From contig JADHLM010000023.1 in the NCBI GenBank assembly GCA_016780665.1, positions 1 to 13,930 of the forward strand: 13,930 nt of DNA, given 5' to 3'. Under the pieces are notes generated by a model. The model searched no databases. It worked only from the letters and a program-made list of their open reading frames with translations, and was not told where the DNA came from. This document shows, piece after piece, positions 6,876-13,725 of the stretch (its first letter is position 1; each line of letters starts with the position of its first letter). Position numbers and translations under genes: made by a program. This stretch comes from Hyphomicrobiales bacterium (GTDB lineage: Bacteria > Pseudomonadota > Alphaproteobacteria > Rhizobiales > TMED25).

Positions 6876-7724
6876 TTAGTGTTCTATTCTTGACCAAATT
6901 TTCTTTTTGGAATAATACAACAAACCAGCTAGGACAAATAAGAATATTGCCACCTTGAAACCCATTTTTTTTCTGATTTCAAGCTTCGGTTCAGCTGCCC
7001 ACATCATAAATGCAGATACATCTTCAGCCATTTGTTTAATTGTCGCATTGGTACCATCAGCATACTCAACAGAGTCATCATAAATGGGTTGCCCCATTGC
7101 AATTTGATTACCAGGATAATATTCATTGTAATGCATTCCATCTTGCAACTTGAAATCTTCAGGCACTTCTTTGTACCCATTTAATAATGAATATATATAG
7201 TCTACACCTTGTTCCTGATAGCCTGTGAATAGATCAACAAACCACCATGGAAAACCTCGTTCTGTACTTCGAGCTTTCGCGAGCACACTAAAATCAGGAG
7301 GATACGCCCCTCCGTTAGAAGCACGTGCTTCGTTGATATTTGAATATGGAGATGGGAAGTTATCACTTGCCTTACCTTCCCTTTCGAACATCTCACCAAA
7401 ATCATCAGGACCATCAATTACGGTATATTCTGAAGCTATAACCTTAACTTCTTCTGGTGTAAATCCCGGACCACCCTCTTCAGCTAAATTTCGGAAATAC
7501 ACATAATTCATGGAATGACATGATGAACAAACCTCTTTGTAAACCTGAAATCCTCTTTGAAGTTGGGCATTATCATAGTGTCCAAAAACACCAGAAAAAG
7601 TCCATTCGTGCTTTTCTACGCGTTTTTGTTCACCAGCAGCGGCATGTGTATCGGTTGTAACCAAATAAAATGAGAGGAAGGTAAAGACCAGGAAAAAGAT
7701 TTTAAAATGTGCATAATTCTTCAT
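6876..7724 (-). CDS. petC: Cytochrome c1, haem subunit of the bc1 complex
   Basis: Cytochrome c1 passes electrons from the Rieske protein to soluble or membrane cytochrome c on the periplasmic side. The 282-residue precursor starts with a Sec signal peptide (hydrophobic core about residues 8-23, likely cleavage after THAAA near 30). The covalent haem c site is CSSCH (66-70). YPPDFSVLAKAR (141-152) is the family's conserved segment, and M200 in QIAMGQP is the likely sixth haem ligand. A single C-terminal membrane anchor spans about 255-270, followed by a basic tail. The ATG lies 7 nt after the petB stop. Length and inserts resemble alphaproteobacterial c1. It depends on cytochrome c maturation genes that are not in this window. 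Confidence 0.96.
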   Translation of the reverse strand: MKNYAHFKIFFLVFTFLSFYLVTTDTHAAAGEQKRVEKHEWTFSGVFGHYDNAQLQRGFQVYKEVCSSCHSMNYVYFRNLAEEGGPGFTPEEVKVIASEYTVIDGPDDFGEMFEREGKASDNFPSPYSNINEARASNGGAYPPDFSVLAKARSTERGFPWWFVDLFTGYQEQGVDYIYSLLNGYKEVPEDFKLQDGMHYNEYYPGNQIAMGQPIYDDSVEYADGTNATIKQMAEDVSAFMMWAAEPKLEIRKKMGFKVAIFLFVLAGLLYYSKKKIWSRIEH

Positions 7725-7731
7725 AGCTAAA

Positions 7732-8988
7732 CTAGGCCTTTGCTTCTTCTTTAGAATTTTTAATTTCTAATTTTTCAAGTACTGCCTTTGTAATACTTTC
7801 AGGAATTGGACGGGGCTTTTCTACTAAACCAAGGACTGGCATTACTATCAAGAAATGTATAAAATAATATGCAGTACAAATTCTAGATGCAACAAGGAAC
7901 AAACCCTCAGGGTTTTGAGATCCTAAATACCCAAGTGCAACACAATTTACAAGGAAAATCCAATAGAACTGCTTGTATAGTGGTCTGAAAGTCGCTGACC
8001 TCACTTTTGATGTATCTAACCATGGCACAATGAATAGAACAGCAATCGCAGCTCCCATCACCAAAACACCTCCAAGTTTAGATGGGATCGCCCTGAGGAT
8101 TGCATAAAATGGCAGTAGATACCATTCAGGAACAATATGAGCTGGAGTGACAAGAGGATCTGCCATTATATAATTATCAGTATGTCCTAAAATATTTGGA
8201 TTAAAAAATATGAACCATACAAATAATATTAAAAAGCACACTAAAGAAAGTGCATCTTTAACCGTATAGTATGGCGCAAACGGAACAGTATCTTGTTTAT
8301 CTTTCACACTTATACCAACCGGATTATTATTACCCGTTACATGGAGAGCCCATATGTGCAGGATAACAACACCAAATATCATGAACGGCATCAGATAGTG
8401 AAGACTGAAGAACCTTTTTAAGGTTGCGTTATCTACAGCGAAACCACCCCACAACCACTCCGTAATAGTTGTACCAACTACAGGTATTACAGAAAATAGA
8501 TTTGTAATAACAGTTGCACCCCAAAAACTCATTTGTCCCCATGGCAACACGTATCCCATGAAGGCCGTGATTACCATCAAAAGATAAATTATAACTCCTA
8601 ATATCCAGAGTATCTCTCTTGGTGCTTTGTATGAGCCATAATATAGCCCTCTAAACATGTGCACGTATACAGCAAGAAAAAACATTGATGCGCCCACGGC
8701 ATGAATATACCTAATTAACCAGCCATAGTTTACATTTCTCATGATGTGCTCGACGGATGCGAAGGCTAATCCAGCATCCGCTGTATAATGCATTGCAAGC
8801 ACAATACCGGTTAGAATTTGTGTAACAAGACAAAATGTAAGGATGCCTCCAAAAGTGTACCAATAATTCAAGTTCCTTGGCGTTGGGAAAGCGCTAATAT
8901 TATCATGTAACATTCTTGGTAGTGGCAATCTCTGATCAAACCACTTAGCGAAGCCATTTCTTGGAATATAAGTTGACTCTTTACTCAT
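7732..8988 (-). CDS. petB: Cytochrome b of the bc1 complex
   Basis: This eight-helix membrane subunit holds both b haems and the quinol-oxidising and quinone-reducing sites. The 418-residue protein shows the four haem ligands with the canonical 14-residue spacing: H96 and H110, then H197 and H211. The Qo-site PEWY motif is at 287-290. The protein is the long, undivided bc1 form, not split as in b6f complexes. It has a polar, charged C-terminal extension after the last helix (about residues 390-418), which is common in alphaproteobacteria. It starts with ATG 7 nt after petA and ends 7 nt before petC, so the three bc1 subunits are tightly linked in one operon. Confidence 0.98.
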   Translation of the reverse strand: MSKESTYIPRNGFAKWFDQRLPLPRMLHDNISAFPTPRNLNYWYTFGGILTFCLVTQILTGIVLAMHYTADAGLAFASVEHIMRNVNYGWLIRYIHAVGASMFFLAVYVHMFRGLYYGSYKAPREILWILGVIIYLLMVITAFMGYVLPWGQMSFWGATVITNLFSVIPVVGTTITEWLWGGFAVDNATLKRFFSLHYLMPFMIFGVVILHIWALHVTGNNNPVGISVKDKQDTVPFAPYYTVKDALSLVCFLILFVWFIFFNPNILGHTDNYIMADPLVTPAHIVPEWYLLPFYAILRAIPSKLGGVLVMGAAIAVLFIVPWLDTSKVRSATFRPLYKQFYWIFLVNCVALGYLGSQNPEGLFLVASRICTAYYFIHFLIVMPVLGLVEKPRPIPESITKAVLEKLEIKNSKEEAKA

Positions 8989-8995
8989 TCAATTT

Positions 8996-9571
8996 TTAAC
9001 CTATTCTTATAACATTATCATTTACAAATTCAGCGACAGGAATATCAAGATTTTTTGCAGCAGGACCTTTCCTTATTCTGCCTGCAGTGTCATAATGAGA
9101 ACCATGACATGGACAATACCACCCGCCATAGTCCCCTTTGGCATCTCCCAAAGATTGTCCCTTAGGCACACAACCAAGATGGGTACAAACACCTACCATT
9201 ACCAACCATTCTTTATCGTCATCAAGCGCTCTATTTTCATCAGTGGCGGATGAGTCAGCTGTCAAATTATTATTTCTCGCATTGCCATCTGGTAAAGAAT
9301 TAACATCTACTCTGGATGCCATCTGAATTTCTTCATCTGTTCTTCTTCTTATGAAGACTGGCTTTCCTCTCCATTTGACAGTTATTGACTGCCCTCTCTC
9401 GATTTGACTTACATCTACTTCTATTTTTGATAATGCTAGTGCTGTTGCATCAGGGTTCATTTGATCCACGATTGGCCATGCAACGCTAGCAGCACCCGCT
9501 GCTGCAAAAGCACCTGTTGCTAGAAAAATGAAATCTCTTCTGGATGGCTCTTTTGTATCTTTCTTTGACAA
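8996..9571 (-). CDS. petA: Rieske iron-sulfur subunit of the bc1 complex (TTG start)
   Basis: This subunit carries the [2Fe-2S] cluster that takes the first electron from quinol at the Qo site. The 191-residue protein has a Tat-type twin-arginine motif SRRDF (10-14) and an N-terminal anchor helix rich in Ala (15-33). Cluster box 1 is CTHLGC (129-134) and box 2 is CPCHGS (153-158). The expected cluster ligands are C129, H131, C153 and H156, with C134-C155 forming the stabilising disulfide. A polar linker of about 25 residues (97-121) precedes box 1. The start is TTG at 9571: a TAA stop lies in the same frame at 9581-9583 and GAGGA precedes it. The first in-frame ATG (residue 38) would delete the Tat signal and anchor. 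It is the first gene of petABC-apt. Confidence 0.97.
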   Translation of the reverse strand: MSKKDTKEPSRRDFIFLATGAFAAAGAASVAWPIVDQMNPDATALALSKIEVDVSQIERGQSITVKWRGKPVFIRRRTDEEIQMASRVDVNSLPDGNARNNNLTADSSATDENRALDDDKEWLVMVGVCTHLGCVPKGQSLGDAKGDYGGWYCPCHGSHYDTAGRIRKGPAAKNLDIPVAEFVNDNVIRIG

Positions 9572-9722
9572 TTTATCCTCTTAATTCCTATATATGTTTA
9601 TACTGATTTAAAAAAAAATGCTATACCTTTGTATACGTTATTAATTGATTTTTTCTAAATAAATTAAAATATCTAAATTACATAATTGTATATAATTAGT
9701 TTAAATTATTTTTCTATTAAAA
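9572..9722. promoter_or_regulatory. Divergent promoter region between petA and trmL
   Basis: At 151 bp this is the longest gap in the window, and it separates two divergent operons. A perfect TATAAT at 9691-9696 lies 26 nt before the trmL ATG and could be its -10 box. An inverted repeat TATAC-CTTT-GTATA (9622-9635) lies about 50-65 bp upstream of petA and could be an operator or part of its promoter. No convincing -35 boxes, riboswitch or small ORF are visible. The rest is poly-A/T-rich DNA. Confidence 0.4.
9576..9580 (-). promoter_or_regulatory. Shine-Dalgarno sequence of petA
   Basis: GAGGA on the minus strand lies 4 nt before the TTG start of petA. Together with the in-frame TAA just upstream it fixes the start at an unusual codon. 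Confidence 0.7.
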
Positions 9723-10226
9723 ATGAGCGCAAACAACAAGAAAAAAAATATATCCGTAGCGTTATATCAGCCAGATATTCCACAAAATACCGGATCAATT
9801 ATGCGCCTTACTGCATGTTTTGGAGTTTCCTTACACATAATAGAGCCAACAGGATTTATAATTGATGATAAAAGATTGAACAGAGTTGCGATGGATTACA
9901 TAAATCATTTGGATATTATTAAACATCCATCATGGGCTGAGTTTTTTAGATGGTCAAAATCAAACTCACATAGAATAATCTTAGCAACCACAAAAACAGA
10001 TCAGTCCTATTTAGATATTAATTATGAAGTTAATGACATTCTATTATTTGGCAGAGAGAGTTCTGGTGTTCCTGAAGAAGTTCATAACCAATCGGACACT
10101 CGGGTAAAAATAAAGATGAAAAAAGGTATGCGATCCTTTAATGTCTCTAGCTCGTGCGCTATAATATTAGGCGAAGCTTTGAGGCAGACATCTGATAGCA
10201 AATATAATGACACAAGAAAAACATAA
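9723..10226 (+). CDS. trmL: tRNA (cytidine/uridine-34-2'-O)-methyltransferase TrmL (SPOUT family)
   Basis: This SAM-dependent enzyme methylates the ribose of the wobble nucleotide in tRNA-Leu isoacceptors, improving codon-anticodon pairing. The 167-residue protein has the three SpoU motifs: QNTGSIMR (21-28), LFGRESSGVP (108-117) and MRSFNVSSSCAIILGEALRQ (136-155). The last contributes to the knotted SAM site. It is a minimal SPOUT protein with no extra RNA-binding domain, as expected for TrmL. The short polar N-terminus and the lack of a ribosome-binding site leave some doubt about the exact start, but ATG 9723 is the natural choice. Its end overlaps the hemF start by 20 nt, so the two genes form an operon. 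Confidence 0.93.
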   Translation: MSANNKKKNISVALYQPDIPQNTGSIMRLTACFGVSLHIIEPTGFIIDDKRLNRVAMDYINHLDIIKHPSWAEFFRWSKSNSHRIILATTKTDQSYLDINYEVNDILLFGRESSGVPEEVHNQSDTRVKIKMKKGMRSFNVSSSCAIILGEALRQTSDSKYNDTRKT

Positions 10227-11079
10227 AGCAATATTAGAAGAAACATCTGAATTACGCACTAAAGCGACAGATCTTTTTACTAAACTAAGAGATCAATTAT
10301 GCAACGCTCTAGAAGCATACGAAACTAGTTTAACATCTAATTCGAAGAAATTTGAAAAGGATAGCTGGTCACGTACAGGAGGTGGTGGTGGAATTTCGAG
10401 TCTTCTTAGGGGAACAATTTTTGAAAAAGCTGGAGTACATACTTCAACTGTATATGGTGATTTACCCCCCGGAGTGCTGGAAAAAAGCATTAATTCTAAA
10501 TTATCAAATCAATTCTGGGCATCAGGCATTTCAGTAATAATACATCCCAAAAATCCCTTTATTCCATCTGCTCATATGAATTTAAGAATGATAATTAGTG
10601 AAGACCATTGGTTTGGTGGTGGTGCTGATCTGACACCAATGCTCACAAACAAACGAACTCAAGAAGATTCAGATACAAAATTGTTCCACAAGTATATGAG
10701 TGAGTCATGTGATAATCATTTGAATGCTAATTTTGATGAGTTTAAGAAAAACTGTGATGATTATTTCATAATAAAGCATAGAAATGAAAATCGTGGAACA
10801 GGTGGAATCTTTTTTGATAATTTTAGATCACCTAATTCTCTTGACGATCTAGATTTTTTAGAGAGTGTGGGTAATAATTTCATAAAAGCTTATTGTGAAA
10901 TTATTGAAATGAATATTAATAAAAAGTGGACCGACTCTGATAGAGAACAGCAGCTTTATTACAGAGGAAGGTATGTTGAGTTTAATCTAATGTATGACAA
11001 AGGAACAATCTTTGGACTTAAAACTGGCGGCAACATAAACTCCATATTATCATCACTTCCTCCAATTGTCAGTTGGTAA
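10207..11079 (+). CDS. hemF: Oxygen-dependent coproporphyrinogen III oxidase
   Basis: HemF decarboxylates two propionates of coproporphyrinogen III to vinyl groups with O2, giving protoporphyrinogen IX for haem. The 290-residue protein carries SWSRTGGGGG (53-62), HPKNPFIPSAHMNLR (113-127), WFGGGADLTP (135-144), RNENRGTGGIFFDNF (192-206) and YYRGRYVEFNLMYDKGTIFG (251-270). These cover the whole conserved catalytic core. It ends at SLPPIVSW, about 20 residues earlier than E. coli HemF, whose chain continues past this motif. No frameshifted remainder is evident downstream. The start overlaps trmL by 20 nt. The last 27 nt overlap the 3' end of the opposing CCA-family gene. The product supplies haem for cytochromes b and c1 encoded nearby. 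Confidence 0.96.
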   Translation: MTQEKHKAILEETSELRTKATDLFTKLRDQLCNALEAYETSLTSNSKKFEKDSWSRTGGGGGISSLLRGTIFEKAGVHTSTVYGDLPPGVLEKSINSKLSNQFWASGISVIIHPKNPFIPSAHMNLRMIISEDHWFGGGADLTPMLTNKRTQEDSDTKLFHKYMSESCDNHLNANFDEFKKNCDDYFIIKHRNENRGTGGIFFDNFRSPNSLDDLDFLESVGNNFIKAYCEIIEMNINKKWTDSDREQQLYYRGRYVEFNLMYDKGTIFGLKTGGNINSILSSLPPIVSW

Positions 11080-12321
11080 GTCCACAGAATTCAATAATTC
11101 CTCATCACCAATCAAACATTTTGCACTGAGCCATATCTCTTCAAGTTCGTGGAGAGTTTTACCAATTAATTTACCATCTTTAAGCCCAACATTAATAAGA
11201 GCATTTGCACTAATCGGGAAAATTGGTATGGGTTTATTATCAATATCAGTGTATAATTTTGTACAATCAGTAGGAACAATATTTGAATTAATAAGACATT
11301 TTATAAAAAATATTTTTGTTAAATATCTTCCGTGTTTATAAAGATAGACATCAATTAAATCATGGAATCCATATAATTCAATAACATTAAAATTATAAAT
11401 TTTATGTATTAAATAAAATTCTTTTTTTGGAAAATTTAGTCCCTTCACAGCATCCATTACACTACCATCTTGTGCTTTAGGGTCTAAAGCAAGAGCAAAA
11501 TATATTACAGGATTTAATTCAAAATCTATTTTTCCTTTTAACTGACTAATTTTTTGATAGTAGGAATAATTATTTATTTGAAAATTTAAGATACTAAAAA
11601 ATTTATTTAATGATAAATATTTAATTATCTCAGAGGATTGAATTGATGATATAATTTTTAGTACTTCATCTCTTACCCTATCTTTTGATAAATTTAAAAT
11701 TAAATTTCGTGATTGTAGGCAAATCTGTAAATCTTCCATTTTAATTTTACGATTATTAAAAATCACTGCAAATCTGAGAAATCTCAATATCCTCAAATTA
11801 TCCTCTTCAATCCTTTGTCTTGCATCACCGATGAAGCGAACTTTAGATTCGAGTAAATCATTATATGCCCCTAATGGATCTAGAACCTCACCTTGTCTTC
11901 CAATGTAAAAAGAATTAATTGTGAAATCTCTCCTTTTTGCGTCAATAAAAATATCTTTTGTATATTTGATATCTGCATTTCGACCATACGATTTTATATC
12001 CTCTCTCATAGCGGTAACTTGGTATGTATTTGTTTTACTTTTGAAGGTTATACAACCATAAATTTTTGCATGATCAATTAATTTAAATCTTTCATTATTA
12101 GATAATTTCTTTTGTATTTTTTTGGAATCAATATCTGTAACAAAATCAACATCGCTATATTCTTTACCTAGTAGAATGTCTCGAACTGCACCGCCAACCA
12201 CCCATAAATTGGCACCAATATTCTCAAATATTTCAAATAAATATAAGATATCTTCATTAAAATAATGAGTAAGATCTATATGCCTTATTATTTTAATTTT
12301 ATTTGTCTGGGCTTGTCCCAT
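11053..12321 (-). CDS. cca: CCA tRNA nucleotidyltransferase / poly(A) polymerase family protein
   Basis: This class II nucleotidyltransferase adds or repairs the 3'-CCA end of tRNAs without a template. The 422-residue protein has the nucleotidyltransferase signature VVGGAVRD (41-48), the metal-binding carboxylates D57 and D59 in SDVDF, RRDFTINSF (130-138), LDPLGAYNDL (147-156), and the ribose/base-recognition region EEDNLRILRFLRF (172-184). The rest is a helical tRNA-binding tail. Poly(A) polymerases share this architecture, so CCA addition is inferred from the alphaproteobacterial context and the absence of a poly(A)-polymerase-type basic tail. The ATG at 12321 follows DUF6111 by 12 nt, in the same frame as that gene's stop. 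The 3' end overlaps hemF by 27 nt. Confidence 0.93.
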   Translation of the reverse strand: MGQAQTNKIKIIRHIDLTHYFNEDILYLFEIFENIGANLWVVGGAVRDILLGKEYSDVDFVTDIDSKKIQKKLSNNERFKLIDHAKIYGCITFKSKTNTYQVTAMREDIKSYGRNADIKYTKDIFIDAKRRDFTINSFYIGRQGEVLDPLGAYNDLLESKVRFIGDARQRIEEDNLRILRFLRFAVIFNNRKIKMEDLQICLQSRNLILNLSKDRVRDEVLKIISSIQSSEIIKYLSLNKFFSILNFQINNYSYYQKISQLKGKIDFELNPVIYFALALDPKAQDGSVMDAVKGLNFPKKEFYLIHKIYNFNVIELYGFHDLIDVYLYKHGRYLTKIFFIKCLINSNIVPTDCTKLYTDIDNKPIPIFPISANALINVGLKDGKLIGKTLHELEEIWLSAKCLIGDEELLNSVDLPTDNWRK

Positions 12322-12333
12322 TAAAAACTTTGC

Positions 12334-12597
12334 TTACTCTTGAATTGTGCCAGAAATAATCTCACCATTTTTTATGTATGGTGGCGAGTAACTCTTATCT
12401 ATATTTTTACCTGAAATTATTGGGTTTATGTAAAAAAGAATTATGGATATTGATAATCCAATAATTAACAAAGTTGAGAACTTCTGTGTGAAAATCTCTT
12501 TGGTGTTTTTCCTATTGGGTAGAAGTGAGTTAAGTAGATAAAATATTATAAAAGGAGTCAAAATCAAAAATAGGTGGAAAATTATTAGCTTTATCAT
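12334..12597 (-). CDS. DUF6111 family small membrane protein
   Basis: This 87-residue protein of unknown function has two predicted membrane helices (about residues 3-24 and 40-60), a basic loop between them (NRKNTK near 28-33), and a polar C-terminus containing YSPPYIKNGEIISG (69-82). That layout, with a Pro-rich motif followed by a short G-x-I-x-x-G end, matches the alphaproteobacterial DUF6111 family as I know it. Members commonly lie between a CoA-type Nudix gene and a CCA-family gene, as here. Its start codon shares one base with the Nudix stop (TAATG at 12595-12599), so translation is probably coupled. No enzymatic motif is visible, and its role is unknown. Confidence 0.75.
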   Translation of the reverse strand: MIKLIIFHLFLILTPFIIFYLLNSLLPNRKNTKEIFTQKFSTLLIIGLSISIILFYINPIISGKNIDKSYSPPYIKNGEIISGTIQE

Positions 12598-13217
12598 TAT
12601 TGAAATAACCTTTCAGATAGCGCTTTCAAGAGGCGCGCAGTTGCCCCCCATATGAAATAGTTATCATATTCATAGACAAAAAAAGTCCTATCTTCGCCAT
12701 TGATTTCTTTGTTCATCAACTTTAAATTGTTCGTATCTGCAATAAAATTTAATGGAAGATAAACCAAACTCTCAACCTCATCATTATTCAATTTTGGAAC
12801 AAAGTTACTGCTAATTGAAGCTACAACAGGCAGTATCATGAAATTTGTCCCCGTAGTTGTTATATCCAGATAGCCCAAATGCTCAATTTTTTCTCTAGAA
12901 AGTCCAATTTCTTCATTTGCCTCTCTATAAGCAGTATCAACAGGACTTTCGTCTTTTAGGTCAACTTTTCCTCCAGGGAATGATATTTGCCCGGCATGTG
13001 ATGGTAAATTATTTGACCTCTGAGTAAGTATTATTTGAATATCTTGATTATTACTAATAAGAGGAATCAAAACGGCAGAGTTTCTATATTTTTTACCATT
13101 GATTATTGAATATAATTTATCATCATTTTTATCGGTAAAAATTTTTGATTTGTATGTTGGAATATCTTTAATTAATTTTTCAGTATAATTCATTATGTAA
13201 TTTTCAATTATTGTCAT
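12597..13217 (-). CDS. CoA pyrophosphatase-type Nudix hydrolase
   Basis: This 206-residue protein is of the NudL/YeaB/NUDT7-8 group, which splits coenzyme A and derivatives into 4'-phosphopantetheine (or its acyl form) and 3',5'-ADP. The group-specific signature LTQRSNNLPSHAGQISFPGG (64-83) runs directly into the Nudix box, with REANEEIGL at 98-106. E99, E102 and E103 are the expected metal ligands. ATG 13217 overlaps the DUF1285 end by 14 nt. A second in-frame ATG at 13193 (residue 9) is equally possible, as neither has a clear ribosome-binding site and the catalytic domain starts later. The stop overlaps the next start by one base. Substrate is inferred from the signature, not shown. Confidence 0.9.
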   Translation of the reverse strand: MTIIENYIMNYTEKLIKDIPTYKSKIFTDKNDDKLYSIINGKKYRNSAVLIPLISNNQDIQIILTQRSNNLPSHAGQISFPGGKVDLKDESPVDTAYREANEEIGLSREKIEHLGYLDITTTGTNFMILPVVASISSNFVPKLNNDEVESLVYLPLNFIADTNNLKLMNKEINGEDRTFFVYEYDNYFIWGATARLLKALSERLFQ

Positions 13218-13719
13218 CTTTGATGGATTCTATTGCGAAAAACTCCTTATCACTCCAAAAACCAAAACAACTGGCATTATCAATTTCATGATAATTACAT
13301 AGATCGAAGAGGTCAAGAGCACATGATCTAGAGAAATATGCTTCAATATTATCCCTAACTGTAACATATGGAATTATGCCATAATTTATCTTATTATTTA
13401 AAAATCTTAGCTGTTTATTTGAATTTAATGTTAATTTATCACCTACATTTGTTTCCAGGTATATAACAGCATCAACTTTCTCACCTTTAGTCCATATACT
13501 TGTAATTTTAAATGGAACGTCTTCAACAATAACCTGCTCTTTTTCATATGGCGTCGTAATAAAATATTGACCAACCTCATTCAGCCTGAGATATCTCGAA
13601 AAAAGACAGACCATTGGATGTCGTTTAATTTCAGTTCCCTTAAAAAACCATTTGCACTCTTTGTCAATAAAGAACTTTGGGGATGTTTTAGAGTATTTGA
13701 TTTTATTAGTTTTACTCAA
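13204..13719 (-). CDS. DUF1285 family protein (TTG start)
   Basis: This 171-residue soluble protein belongs to the uncharacterised DUF1285 family. Recognisable family features are WFFKGTEIKRHPMVCLFSRY (24-43), YFITTPYEKEQVIVEDVPF (52-70), TNVGDK (90-95), VRDNIEAYFSRS (121-132) and the C-terminal GFWSDKEFFAI (153-163). The start is TTG at 13719. The upstream gene's TAA (13726-13728) is in the same frame with only TCT and AAA between. The next ATG (residue 36) would remove the conserved W-F-x-x-G-x-x-I-x-R-H segment. There is no ribosome-binding site, so coupling to the upstream gene is likely. It overlaps the Nudix start by 14 nt. Its function is unknown; the link to Nudix and CCA genes is conserved in alphaproteobacteria. 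Confidence 0.85.
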   Translation of the reverse strand: MSKTNKIKYSKTSPKFFIDKECKWFFKGTEIKRHPMVCLFSRYLRLNEVGQYFITTPYEKEQVIVEDVPFKITSIWTKGEKVDAVIYLETNVGDKLTLNSNKQLRFLNNKINYGIIPYVTVRDNIEAYFSRSCALDLFDLCNYHEIDNASCFGFWSDKEFFAIESIKDDNN

Positions 13720-13725
13720 TTTAGA

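Noticed and set aside
7225..7506. Open frame of about 90 codons antisense to petC
   Set aside because: It is a shadow of the conserved cytochrome c1 coding sequence with no independent support.
9600..9722. Possible small RNA or short peptide in the petA-trmL gap
   Set aside because: The sequence is poly-A/T rich, has no stable hairpin followed by a T run, and contains no short frame with a ribosome-binding site.
11066..11341. Open frame continuing past hemF on the plus strand that might be a lost HemF tail
   Set aside because: It is in a different frame, its translation is not like a HemF C-terminus, and it is antisense to the conserved end of the CCA-family gene, so it does not support a frameshift in hemF.
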